Shown in pieces: positions 34,450 to 45,790 of a stretch of 64,000 bases of DNA. The stretch's first letter is position 1, and each line of letters opens with the position of its first letter. A program made the position numbers and the translations under genes. Source of the stretch: Melieria omissa (Eukaryota; Arthropoda; Insecta; Diptera; Ulidiidae). The notes beneath the pieces were generated by a model. That model saw only the letters and a list, made by a program, of their open reading frames with translations. It made no database searches and was not told the DNA's origin. Location: assembly GCA_963971225.1 (NCBI GenBank), contig CAXARI010000010.1, forward strand, positions 1-64,000. The letters run 5' to 3'.

Positions 34450-34508
34450 TTATTTATTGCGCCTGAGAGGAAATATATATTTTTGCTTATTTTCTTTTTT
34501 CTGTTTAT
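34361..34508. repeat. 49-bp triplicate repeat
   Basis: GCGCCTGAGA(G/T) restarts at 34361, 34410 and 34459, followed by ATATTTTTGCTTATTTTCTTTTTT. The third unit overlaps the end of the chimeric ORF. Confidence 0.85.
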
Positions 34509-35256
34509 CTCTCACGTAAACCCTGTCACCTGCCTTATTCGAAGATTTCGGGGGAACAAGGTTATGCCTTGTTGCGACTAACTGATCAACGTCTCTTGAA
34601 TTTACTATATGAGTAAAAGTAGGGCCATATAGTTCAGAGGCATGACGAACTGAAAATATTTTTGAAAGAATCTCGTAACGATTGATATTAAAATCATGCT
34701 CCATGCATTCATACGGCAAATCTCGGCCATGATGTTTCTCTATAGCGACAGCCAATTTTTTCAAAATTTGTAACATAACTCTCTGAGCATCCTCTTCAGG
34801 AATTTTTCCGATATATTGTCGGCATTGCCGTATGGCAGTCGGAAAGTGGTTTTCGCAAAATTTCAGACGGTGATTGTAGCCCATCAAGTGATCTTGCATA
34901 CCAGACCCATCCGACATAAGTTCGCATAACCCACACTCAAACCTCGCATTTAAGTCACCAGAGCCTTTAAGCATTTTGATTACATACTCAACGCCTATCA
35001 GTCCCAGTATTTTGTTATCACCTCGCTTATAACTAAATGTTTTCGTTGCAAACGTTGGTTGGACTATTTTGCGCATCTGGGAATGGGAAGAGCGGTTTTT
35101 ATTTTTGTCAACCGTAGGTACACTTACAGTATTTGCTTGATAACGCGATTTCTTTGCGGTATCTACGCCTAGCCGGGGCTCGAGCCCGCGAATTTGCTCG
35201 AGGAGCGCATTCACCGCCCCCGTCAGTTCTGTCACTGCTTTACTCAAGTCTTCCAT
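34450..35256 (-). CDS. Chimeric ORF: gag N-terminus fused to a U1/matrin-type zinc-finger protein, 268 aa
   Basis: Residues 1-30 (MEDLSKAVTELTGAVNALLE...) match the gag start of D (MDSLAQSVTELTGSVNALLG). From about residue 31 (VDTAKKSR) the sequence has no relation to gag, pol or env. It contains CGLCELMSDGSGMQDHLMG...H, with C-x2-C-x12-H-x5-H spacing as in U1/matrin-type fingers, which usually bind RNA. It is then helical (RVMLQILKKLAVAIEKHHG) and ends lysine-rich (DKQKKENKQKY). The C-terminus reads into a 49-bp tandem repeat. The ATG at 35254-35256 is the gag start. I do not recognise the parent gene. A host origin is inferred from the domain type and from the absence of such a domain in this virus group. 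Confidence 0.7.
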   Translation of the reverse strand: MEDLSKAVTELTGAVNALLEQIRGLEPRLGVDTAKKSRYQANTVSVPTVDKNKNRSSHSQMRKIVQPTFATKTFSYKRGDNKILGLIGVEYVIKMLKGSGDLNARFECGLCELMSDGSGMQDHLMGYNHRLKFCENHFPTAIRQCRQYIGKIPEEDAQRVMLQILKKLAVAIEKHHGRDLPYECMEHDFNINRYEILSKIFSVRHASELYGPTFTHIVNSRDVDQLVATRHNLVPPKSSNKAGDRVYVRDKQKKENKQKYIFPLRRNK

Positions 35257-36061
35257 CCTTGCTACGTCTACGTCTTGTCGATTTCAGCAATCCTTGCGCC
35301 TTCTTCTTCGATCCCTTCTACCTCGTCCGTGCACCTATGTTCTTGATGTAGGTTTTTTCTTAAATTTTTGCACTGCTTTTTTTTTCGAGAAGATATTTTG
35401 AGTTCTCGATCTTTTTCACCTTCGACCTTGCACTTTTATTTCAAAATCTTGTAAGTTCTTCTGCAATTTGTATCGGCAACTATACGTGGTTCTTTTTCAC
35501 TTTTATTTTTGAAATTTTTTTTTTCTTTTGTTGTAGGTTTTCTTTTTATTTTTTCCACCGCAATTTTAGCAAAAACAAGATTGGAGCTAGTTGGCCTGGC
35601 GTCCACCCGAGCGACGTTCCTTTGTTACTGATTTACTGCTTCGGGAGCGTCGTGGTTGCCCCGTTTGGAAGCTGACGTTTATGCTTGTCAGCGACCTACT
35701 AATGGCACGACTAACTCCACCGTACAGTATCCTGGCCGTAATGATTCTCCGCTAAGCGGAATGACCTGTCGTCTAACCATGACCAAGGATCCGTACATAA
35801 GCTGGAGGGCCTGATTTACAGGATCTCAGCCAGCAGGTGGTTATACCCTGGAGGGTCCCGTAGGAATCGCAGGGTCGATCAGTTTCTTAATTTTTATATA
35901 TTTACATATTCAATTGTTTAACCTGACTGGAGGGTCCCGTAGGAGTCGCAGTCGGCATAATTGTTATATCCTGGAGGGTCCCGTAGGAATCGCAGGATTG
36001 GTTGGTTTGTTATACTTGAAATTACAAGCCTGACTGGAGGGTCCCGTAGGAATCGCAGTCA
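35257..36061 (-). other. Errantivirus C leader with hairpin array
   Basis: Collinear with the B leader. Hairpins at 36030-36062, 35968-35998, 35925-35953 and 35845-35875 keep the same four stems as B (CTGACTG, ATCCTG, GACTG, ACCCTG). The leader continues into the gag start, where B diverges. Confidence 0.8.
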
Positions 36062-36079
36062 GGTCCCTGCTCGGGCGCC

Positions 36080-38520
<2,441 letters not shown>

Positions 38521-39873
38521 GGCGAAGCTGGAAACTACGAATCTCGAAATTTCGGACAAAAGTCGAGACTGCAAATCGTGAAATGTCGGCGCAGATGTCA
38601 GCGAAAATGGAAACGGCGACCCAGGAAATATCGGCGCAAGTGGCGGAGCGAATGGAAGTCAAGCTTCAGGAAAATTCTGCGCGCTTGGAGCAGAAAGTGG
38701 AGGAAATCTCGGACAGGATTAATGGGAAATTCGAGCACCTGGAGACGCGGGTAGAGCATTTGGATAAACGAGTCGACGACCCGGATACAAAAAGCCGGGC
38801 TTAAACTCAACCCAAAGAAGTGCTCGCTGTTCCAAAAGGAGGTCAAGTATCTGGGTCATACGGTTTCCGCCCGCGGAGTACATACGGATGAAGGCAAAAT
38901 CACGGCGGTGAAGGAGTGGCCCCGGCCACGCAATCTACACGAACTCCGCAGTTTCCTGGGCCTGTGCACATACTACCCCAGATTTGTTCCGGGACTCGCG
39001 AACATAGCCAGCAGCCTGCACAAACTGACGAAAAAGGGCCAAGCTTTCGATGATTCCCTGAACAAACGAGTTGGCGACCTGGATGATTCCCTAAACAAAC
39101 GTGTTGACGATCTTGATGATTCCCTGAACAAACGAGTTGATAGTCTGGAAGTTTCGGTGAACAGAAAAATGGACGAGCGGCTTAGGGAGGTACAGCCGCG
39201 AGAATGGTTGCCGCCGGTTCCGGAAAGTGTTGCCACCCGAGCAGAAGTGCCTACTTATGATGGGACTACGCCATTCGATACCTTCAAGCTGCAATTCGAC
39301 CTGGCTGCTCTGGAAAATCAGTGGACCGATGTAAGAAAAGGTCGGAAATTGGCGCTGGCTCTTAAAGGTGCTGCGGCTGAGGTAATAAAATTAGTTCCAG
39401 AATGTTTACGAAGTGAGTACGAGACCGTCATAAGGGCGCTGGCAGCCAAATACAGCGACGAGCACAACAGAACGCTATATTACTGTGAGCTGAAGAATCG
39501 CAGGCAAAGATCCAACGAGGCGCTGCAGACATATGCAGCAGACATTGAGCATCTCGTGCAGCTGTGCTACCCGTCCTTCGGCGCTGAGGATCTCGAGAGG
39601 ATGAAGATTGAGGCGTTTGTTGAAGGTCTTCATGATCCGGAGACACGTCGCAGTGCGTTGATGATGGGCAAGCCGACATTTAGGGAGACGGTGACCAGCG
39701 CGATGACAAATGAGGCGACATGGATTGGGAGCACTCGGTATGCACCTGCAAGAATACGCCAGATCCAGCCGGACAACGACATTACGATCCAGGCCATAAG
39801 CTCTGAGCCACCGGACAGGCCAGGTACGAGACTGCCGCCAACGAAAGAGGCGTTCCCGATCTCGATCGCCTGA
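38521..39873 (+). pseudogene. gag: Element E gag, broken by a copied RT segment
   Basis: The first part (to 38781) encodes a long coiled coil (MSAQMSAKMETATQEISAQV...EHLDKRVDD). The inserted RT piece brings a stop at 38802-38804. After it the gag frame resumes at 39051 with 11-residue repeats (DDSLNKRVGDL, DDSLNKRVDDL, DDSLNKRVDSL) and a capsid-like region (VPTYDGTTPFDTFKLQF, KLALALKGAAAEVI, FVEGLHDPETRRSA). No CCHC knuckle is seen before the stop at 39873. The parent protein would be a coiled-coil gag whose hendecad repeats could vary in number. Confidence 0.8.
38782..39050 (+). repeat. 269-bp direct repeat of RT sequence inside gag (partner 41386-41654)
   Basis: CGGATACAAAAAGCCGGGC to CCAAGCTTTCGA is identical by eye to the pol segment at 41386-41654. 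The left border falls at a shared CGGAT, the right border at a shared GA. Confidence 0.95.
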
Positions 39874-40032
39874 AGCGAGGAATACTGACAATCGAGGCTC
39901 AGTCAACAAGCGCAGGGCTGAGGACGAGGAGCCGTTAAACTAAAACGGGTCAGCCCAAAGGGGCGTGAGCTGATCCCCACAATCTGCCGCCCCACCATCC
40001 TTGTCTCACAGCTGAAACGACAGCCCAGCAGC

Positions 40033-43000
40033 TTGACAATTGAAGGAAGGATAGATGGAAAGTTGTTCGTGTCGACACTGGATACTGGAGCGTCATATTC
40101 GATCATAAAAAGGAAGCTGCTGAGGAACTGGGAGCCGCTGCATGGCATACAGCTGCGGACTGCGATTGGCGAGCGCGCGCCGGTGAGAGGGAAAGTTACA
40201 AAAACGATTGCTATCGGCACCAGCAGCCTGGAACATGAGTTCATCGTCGCGGATATAATGGACGACGTGATTATTGGCGTGGATTTCATGATTAGGCACG
40301 GTTTTACGCTGGACCTGAAGGAAAATGTACTGAGATATGCCAACGTTGAATTCCCGCTGCACACCGGCTATGAGCGAAGCGTGGCGGTAAGGAAGGTTGT
40401 ATCGTGTCAACACAGGAGGATACCAGCGAATTCTGAGGCGATTGTGTGGGCAACGGTGGACGAGGACGATGGGACGAGTCGGCTGTGGGTAGTAGAAGCC
40501 CCGAAACAAGGACACGACAACATCATCATCGGACGTACATTAGTGGAGCCCAAAAATGGCAGAATACCAGTCAGAATACTGATCCCCCTGAATGCACCCA
40601 GATATGTCGGGAAAGGTGAGGTAATTGGCGAGTGTAAGGAAGCTGTAGCAGTGGTCAACTGCGAGAGTAGCCCGCCTGGAGGTAATAAGAAGAGCATGGA
40701 CGCCATTCCGCAGGAGAACCAGTGGAGCAGCGAGTTGACGGTCAAGCAGAAACAGAAGGCGAGGTCACTCCTGCAGCACTATGGGTCAATATTTGCGGCG
40801 GAAGCAGGCGGAAGAACAGCCATAGTGAAGCACAACATCGACACCGGAAGTGCAAAACCGATTCGCCAACCGCCAAGACGAGTTCCTCTGGCCAAGAGGG
40901 AGGAGGTAACAAATTTGATCGAGAACATGCGGAAAGACAAGGTCATAGAGCCTTCTTCGGGCCCCTGGTGCTCGCCGGTCGTGCTAGTCAACAAAAAAGA
41001 TGGCAGTACCCGGTTTTGTGTGGACTATCGGAAGCTCAATGATGTGACCAAGAAGGACAGTTATCCACTACCTCGGATCGATGACACCCTGGACACACTG
41101 TCAGGCACGCAGTGGTTCTCCACGCTCGACTTACGCAGCGGCTATTGGCAGGTAGAGCTTGCAGACAAGGACAAGGAGAAAACGGCTTTCAGTGTTGGCG
41201 ATGGTTTGTGGCAGTTCACCGTCATGCCGTTTGGACTCTGCAACGCACCAGCAACATTCGAGCGGCTAATGGAACGCGTGCTAAAAGGGCTGCATTGGCG
41301 GACGTGTCTGGTGTACCTCGACGACATAATCGTAATGGGTAAAAGCTTCGACGACCACTTGGGAAAGCTGAAGGAGGTATTTGAGCGGATACAAAAAGCC
41401 GGGCTTAAACTCAACCCAAAGAAGTGCTCGCTGTTCCAAAAGGAGGTCAAGTATCTGGGTCATACGGTTTCCGCCCGCGGAGTACATACGGATGAAGGCA
41501 AAATCACGGCGGTGAAGGAGTGGCCCCGGCCACGCAATCTACACGAACTCCGCAGTTTCCTGGGCCTGTGCACATACTACCCCAGATTTGTTCCGGGACT
41601 CGCGAACATAGCCAGCAGCCTGCACAAACTGACGAAAAAGGGCCAAGCTTTCGAGTCGAACGAGGATCAGTTACAGGCTTTTGCACGTCTGAAGGAAAAA
41701 CTGTGCAGTGCTCCAATTCTGGCCTTCCCCGTGCCTGGGGAGATGTTTGTGCTGGATACAGATGCAAGCGGGAATAGTATTGGCGGTGTGCTATCACAGA
41801 TAATAGAGGGCCAGGAACAAGTGATAGCGTACTACAGTAGGGTTCTATCGAAACCGGAACGAAATTACTGTGTGACACGGAGAAAACTGCTGGCGGTATT
41901 GGACTGCGTGAAACACTCCCACAAATATCTGTATGGACAAAGGTTTCGCCTGCGCACAGATCATGCGGCATTGAGATGGCTCCTGAACTTTAAAGATCCT
42001 GAAGGGCAATTGGCGCGGTGGATCGAGCGACTGCAGAGCTACGACTACACGATAGAGCATCGCAAGGGCAGTAGCCATGGAAATGCCGATGCCTTGTCCC
42101 GCCGTCCGTGCAAAGTCGAATGCAGGCAATGCTCGCGAGCCGAAAGCAAAGAACAGATAGTCGACGTCCGGTTGGTAAGCGTCATGCCAGAGGAAGAGTG
42201 GTCTGCGGAGAGGCTACAAAAAGACCAGCGTGAGGATGCGGATCTTGCGAAAATCGTCGAAGGCAAGGAGCAAGGCGCACGTCCAGACTGGCAGGAGATG
42301 GCCGGTGAAAGCCCGATCGCTAAGGCTTACTGGGCACAGTGGAAAAGTCTGTGGCTGAAGGAAGGATGCCTGTACCGCGAATGGGAGAGCGCGGATGGTC
42401 GGACCAGCAACCCCCTAATGGTAGTACCGAAATGCAGAATCAACGAGGTCATCGAGGCATACCATAACGACTCCAGTGGAGGGCACCTAGGCATCACCAA
42501 AACCGCCGCCAAAATAAAAAGACGATTCTACTGGGTAGGATGTCAGGAGTCTGTAGCCGAGTGGATTAAGAGCTGCGACCGATGTTCAGCCGCGAAAGGG
42601 CCGACAAGAAGATCTCGGGGCCGCATGCAGCAGTACAACGTGGGAGCGCCCTTCGAGCGGATTGCTATGGACGTCGCCGGCCCATTCCTAACTAGCACTC
42701 AAGGCAACAAATATGTGCTGGTGGTAATGGATTACTTCAGCAAATGGCCCGAAGTGTACCGTATTCCTAACCAGGAGGCCACTACGATCTCGGAAAAGCT
42801 GGTAAACAACTGGCTAGCCCGGTTCGGAGTTCCGTTGGAGTTGCACTCCGATCAAGGCCTGAATTTCGAATCTGCGGTATTCAAGGAAGTGTGTGAGCTG
42901 CTGGGGATAAGGAAAACGCGTACCACTCCTTTGCACCCACAGTCCGACGGCATGGTGGAACGCTTTAACCGGACACTGGAGGAATACCTGCGGAAAGTGG

Positions 43001-43389
43001 TAGGCAGGAATCAAACGGATTGGGACACGCATATCCCCCTGTTCCTAATGGCGTATAGGTCAGCCCCGCACGACACGACATCACTCACTCCAGCCCGAGC
43101 AGTATTCGGCACAGAGTTGCGGTTACCCGCTGACTTGAAGTTCGGGGTAGTCAGCACAACGGGAGGCGCTAAGACGGACTACGTGGTCAATAAGCGGGCG
43201 GAACTGGAGGAAATTCACCAGATTATAAGGAGCCGCACCAAACTGGTCAGCGATAAGGCGAAAGCCAGATATGATCTACGGGCCAACTCAGCAGGGTTCC
43301 AAGAAAGCGATCTGGTAATGCTCTACAACCCGCAGCGGAGGAAAGGTTTGTCTCCGAAACTTCAAGCGTCATGGGAAGGGAAGTCGTGA
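40033..43389 (+). CDS. pol: Element E pol: protease, RT, RNase H, integrase; C-terminus frameshifted
   Basis: The 1118-codon ORF opens just before the protease active site (VSTLDTGASYS, ~residue 17). RT motifs: TRFCVDYRKLND, FSTLDLRSGYW, FGLCNAPATF, CLVYLDDIIVMG. RNase H: LDTDASGNSIGGVL and LRTDHAALRWL. Integrase: HNDSSGGHLG...CDRC zinc site; DDE at MDVAGPF, HSDQGLNF and GMVERFNRT. At SWEGK (GPY/F region, 43370-43389) a frameshift produces a stop. The correct continuation (TRINDVVYRIQR...VRDEQV) lies in another frame to 43523. The true start of pol is upstream in the same frame and is presumably reached by frameshifting or readthrough. Confidence 0.9.
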   Translation: MTIEGRIDGKLFVSTLDTGASYSIIKRKLLRNWEPLHGIQLRTAIGERAPVRGKVTKTIAIGTSSLEHEFIVADIMDDVIIGVDFMIRHGFTLDLKENVLRYANVEFPLHTGYERSVAVRKVVSCQHRRIPANSEAIVWATVDEDDGTSRLWVVEAPKQGHDNIIIGRTLVEPKNGRIPVRILIPLNAPRYVGKGEVIGECKEAVAVVNCESSPPGGNKKSMDAIPQENQWSSELTVKQKQKARSLLQHYGSIFAAEAGGRTAIVKHNIDTGSAKPIRQPPRRVPLAKREEVTNLIENMRKDKVIEPSSGPWCSPVVLVNKKDGSTRFCVDYRKLNDVTKKDSYPLPRIDDTLDTLSGTQWFSTLDLRSGYWQVELADKDKEKTAFSVGDGLWQFTVMPFGLCNAPATFERLMERVLKGLHWRTCLVYLDDIIVMGKSFDDHLGKLKEVFERIQKAGLKLNPKKCSLFQKEVKYLGHTVSARGVHTDEGKITAVKEWPRPRNLHELRSFLGLCTYYPRFVPGLANIASSLHKLTKKGQAFESNEDQLQAFARLKEKLCSAPILAFPVPGEMFVLDTDASGNSIGGVLSQIIEGQEQVIAYYSRVLSKPERNYCVTRRKLLAVLDCVKHSHKYLYGQRFRLRTDHAALRWLLNFKDPEGQLARWIERLQSYDYTIEHRKGSSHGNADALSRRPCKVECRQCSRAESKEQIVDVRLVSVMPEEEWSAERLQKDQREDADLAKIVEGKEQGARPDWQEMAGESPIAKAYWAQWKSLWLKEGCLYREWESADGRTSNPLMVVPKCRINEVIEAYHNDSSGGHLGITKTAAKIKRRFYWVGCQESVAEWIKSCDRCSAAKGPTRRSRGRMQQYNVGAPFERIAMDVAGPFLTSTQGNKYVLVVMDYFSKWPEVYRIPNQEATTISEKLVNNWLARFGVPLELHSDQGLNFESAVFKEVCELLGIRKTRTTPLHPQSDGMVERFNRTLEEYLRKVVGRNQTDWDTHIPLFLMAYRSAPHDTTSLTPARAVFGTELRLPADLKFGVVSTTGGAKTDYVVNKRAELEEIHQIIRSRTKLVSDKAKARYDLRANSAGFQESDLVMLYNPQRRKGLSPKLQASWEGKS

Positions 43390-43523
43390 CTAGGATTAAC
43401 GACGTGGTATACAGGATTCAACGTTGCAGCAATAGAGGCGCTAAGCTGAAGGTAGTCCATTTGGAGCGCCTGGCGCCTCATCACAGCGGAGCCTCGGCAC
43501 TTGTTCGGGACGAACAAGTCTAA
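43390..43523 (+). pseudogene. Element E integrase C-terminal end, out of frame
   Basis: VTRINDVVYRIQRCSNRGAK...LERLAPHHSG is the GPY/F-adjacent tail of the integrase, shifted relative to the main pol ORF. Stop at 43521-43523. Confidence 0.8.
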
Positions 43524-43534
43524 GTGGTGGGCAG

Positions 43535-43956
43535 TGTAACGATGAGACAGTCTGTCGCTTTGCAAAGCAACCCTGCCGCTACGTGCCGTGCTATAATCCA
43601 ATCTGGCAACGACGGCCGCGATAGTAACTTTTAGTCCAATCTGGCAGCGACGGCCGTGGTAATAACTTTTAGTCCAACCTGGCAATGATGGAAACTTTTA
43701 GTCCACTCCGGAATGTGCGGGAACGATCTGCGCGATGGCCTGAGAGGTATAAAAGGCAGCCGGATGCGGCGCAGCGAGTCAGTCTGGTTTTGACAAGTGA
43801 AGTTGCCACATGGAGTAATTAAGCAAATACTTAAGTGTACGAACAGTAAAGTGTAAACTGTGAATAATAAAGTGACTGTTGGTTTATTTTATTGTCTGCG
43901 TTTAAGAAACTGACTGTGTTTTATTTTCAAATTACACAATCCAGAGATACGTAACA
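43535..43956 (+). repeat. 3' LTR of element E (422 bp)
   Basis: TGTAACGATGAG...GATACGTAACA with TG/CA ends, preceded by a purine-rich AGTGGTGGGCAG. It contains short internal repeats of ATCCAATCTGGCAACGACGG type near 43595-43690. Confidence 0.88.
43748..43784 (+). promoter_or_regulatory. Pol II core promoter in the LTR of E (TATA + initiator)
   Basis: TATAAAA at 43748-43754 and TCAGTC at 43779-43784, a match to the arthropod initiator, ~30 bp apart. The predicted U3/R border is near 43781. Confidence 0.75.
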
Positions 43957-44332
43957 TTATCATTATTATTATTACGGTGAGTAACCTGTGAAGGTCGCAT
44001 TTGAAGGTGCTCCCGCGATAGTTGGCCAAAGAAAAGCTCGGGGATTCAGTGGCCGGCGCGTGCAGGTGTCCGTGACTGCTGGAGGTGGTCGTAATCTACA
44101 GTGCATCGATTTCGAGTTGTCTACATCGTGGATCGGCATCTTTTTGGCTTTCTTGCAAAGTTTAATCACAAATAGCTGCAATAATTTCGGAAGTGGTGAA
44201 TTGCTGTTGTTTTTGCTTGACTCGTGTATTGCCCCGCCGACTAACCGTAAAGCTGACAGAGACAGTAAGTGGGGTTAGCGGCAGGTTGCCGAGAGACAGC
44301 TGATCTTGTCAGCAAATAGTGTGATCGAAAGG
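43957..44332. other. Unassigned spacer between element E and Jockey-like copy 2
   Basis: Starts TTATCATTATTATTATTACGG, then ordinary-complexity sequence with no convincing ORF or repeat. The right border is position 44333, equivalent to window position 1. It could be the 5' part of the Jockey-like element or of the duplicated block, which the window start cuts off in copy 1. Confidence 0.5.
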
Positions 44333-44587
44333 GGCAGCTGATCTAAAACTCTTCCCATTCACAATAGGGCTAAACGTGGTTGCCAACTAAATAAATAACA
44401 TTTATTAAGTGAGTTAAAACAGAGCGAGGTTAGAAAGTTTACGTCTTTAAATAAACAACACAAGCTGTTCTATTTGTCGAAATAGTGGGCGAAGCTAGCG
44501 CTCCCATACTTTTCGGCAAACGAAAATCTGCAACATCGCCTAGATGGCGCTAAACACGCCCCCTCCCGGAGGAGGGCAACACTATGA

Positions 44588-45790
44588 CATTCACAAACTA
44601 TTATTAAAATTACAGGAGTTAGAGGACTTATGTCTTACCCTCAAAGAAGAAAATAAGTCCCTTAAAAATGAACTTAAAAACATAAAACCATAAATGAAAG
44701 GCCGACTGCAAATGTAGAAAAGCCTGGAATTGAATATCATACTGATGAAGAAGAACTAGAAAAAGAAACCGGATGGGTACTCAAACTATCTAAAAGAGCA
44801 AACAAAAAAAGAAAAATGGAATCGTCACCCGAAATTGATCCACCAGTGACAAAAGAACGGGTACATTCAACAGAACTACGGCCACCTCCAATAATATTAA
44901 CAAATATGGAAATTAGCCATCAACATCTTCATAAAATTCTTAAAGAAAATTGTAAGAAAAACTTCTCAATAAAACTGATGGGAAAAAACACGTATAAAAT
45001 TAACGTTTTCGATAGCCATGACTACAGAACAACCACTAAACTATTCACTGAGTCAATGCTGTCTTGGCACTCATATCAAAACAAGCAAACGAGACAATTA
45101 AGAGTAGTGGTCAAAGACCTCCATCACACTTGCCAACCGGAAGATATCATTGAAGACTTGATAAGTCAGGGCTTAAAAGCTACAAATGCGTATAAAAACT
45201 AAAGTGGAAAACCAAAGAACCTCTAAACATGTTTACACTATGCTTTGACCCGAGTGAAGACATCAAGAAAATTTATGAAATCAAACAAATACTTAACACT
45301 ATTGTGAGAATTGAACAGCTGAAACCATCCAAACTGATCCCGCAATGTAAGTCATGTCAGGGGTATATGCATACCAAAAATTATTGCTGCAAGCCACCAA
45401 AGTGTGTAAAGTGCGCTGGCGACCATGCTACAATTGAGTGCAAGAAACCAGACAAAGAACCACCGAAATGCTGTAATTGTGGGCAAAATCATCCAGCTAG
45501 CTATAGAGGGTGCCAAGGATTTACAAAAACTTCGAAAGAAAACCGTTGCTAATCGCAACGAGGCAGATGGTAAAAATCCAGTAAGGAAAAATCAATTCGT
45601 TCCAATTATAAAAAGCCAACCCACAGCAGTTAAGGATGGGAAAACTTTCGCAGATGTACTAGCTAATAACGGAAATACCTCTAACCAAGATATGCTAGCT
45701 CAAATCCTATCAAAAATGGATAAGCAGATTTCCTTCAATGAGCTACTGCTAACCCGCATTGAAAAACTTGAAATAGTATTTAATGTATAA
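44588..45790 (+). pseudogene. Jockey-like ORF1, copy 2, frameshifted
   Basis: Same broken frames as copy 1: coiled-coil start, 44816-45202, 45229-45552 with three CCHC-type knuckles (third intact here, YRGCQGF), then 45425-45790 ending EIVFNV-stop. The coding shifts are at equivalent positions to copy 1. Confidence 0.75.

Larger units (their letters stand above)
38521..43956 (+). mobile_element. Ty3/Gypsy element E, 5' LTR missing, defective
   Basis: Gag and pol in plus orientation with a 422-bp 3' LTR. The 5' LTR and the start of gag are absent, and gag begins directly at the TAA array. Gag is further disrupted by a 269-bp piece of the element's own RT (38782-39050), and pol is frameshifted at its last domain. 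The family within Gypsy is not assigned. Confidence 0.88.

Noticed and set aside
34450..35256. A variant errantivirus gag along its whole length
   Set aside because: Beyond residue ~30 none of the conserved gag motifs (VKELQ.F.GNP, DTALVSYN, LHYADKRDIR) appear, and a C2H2 finger is present instead.
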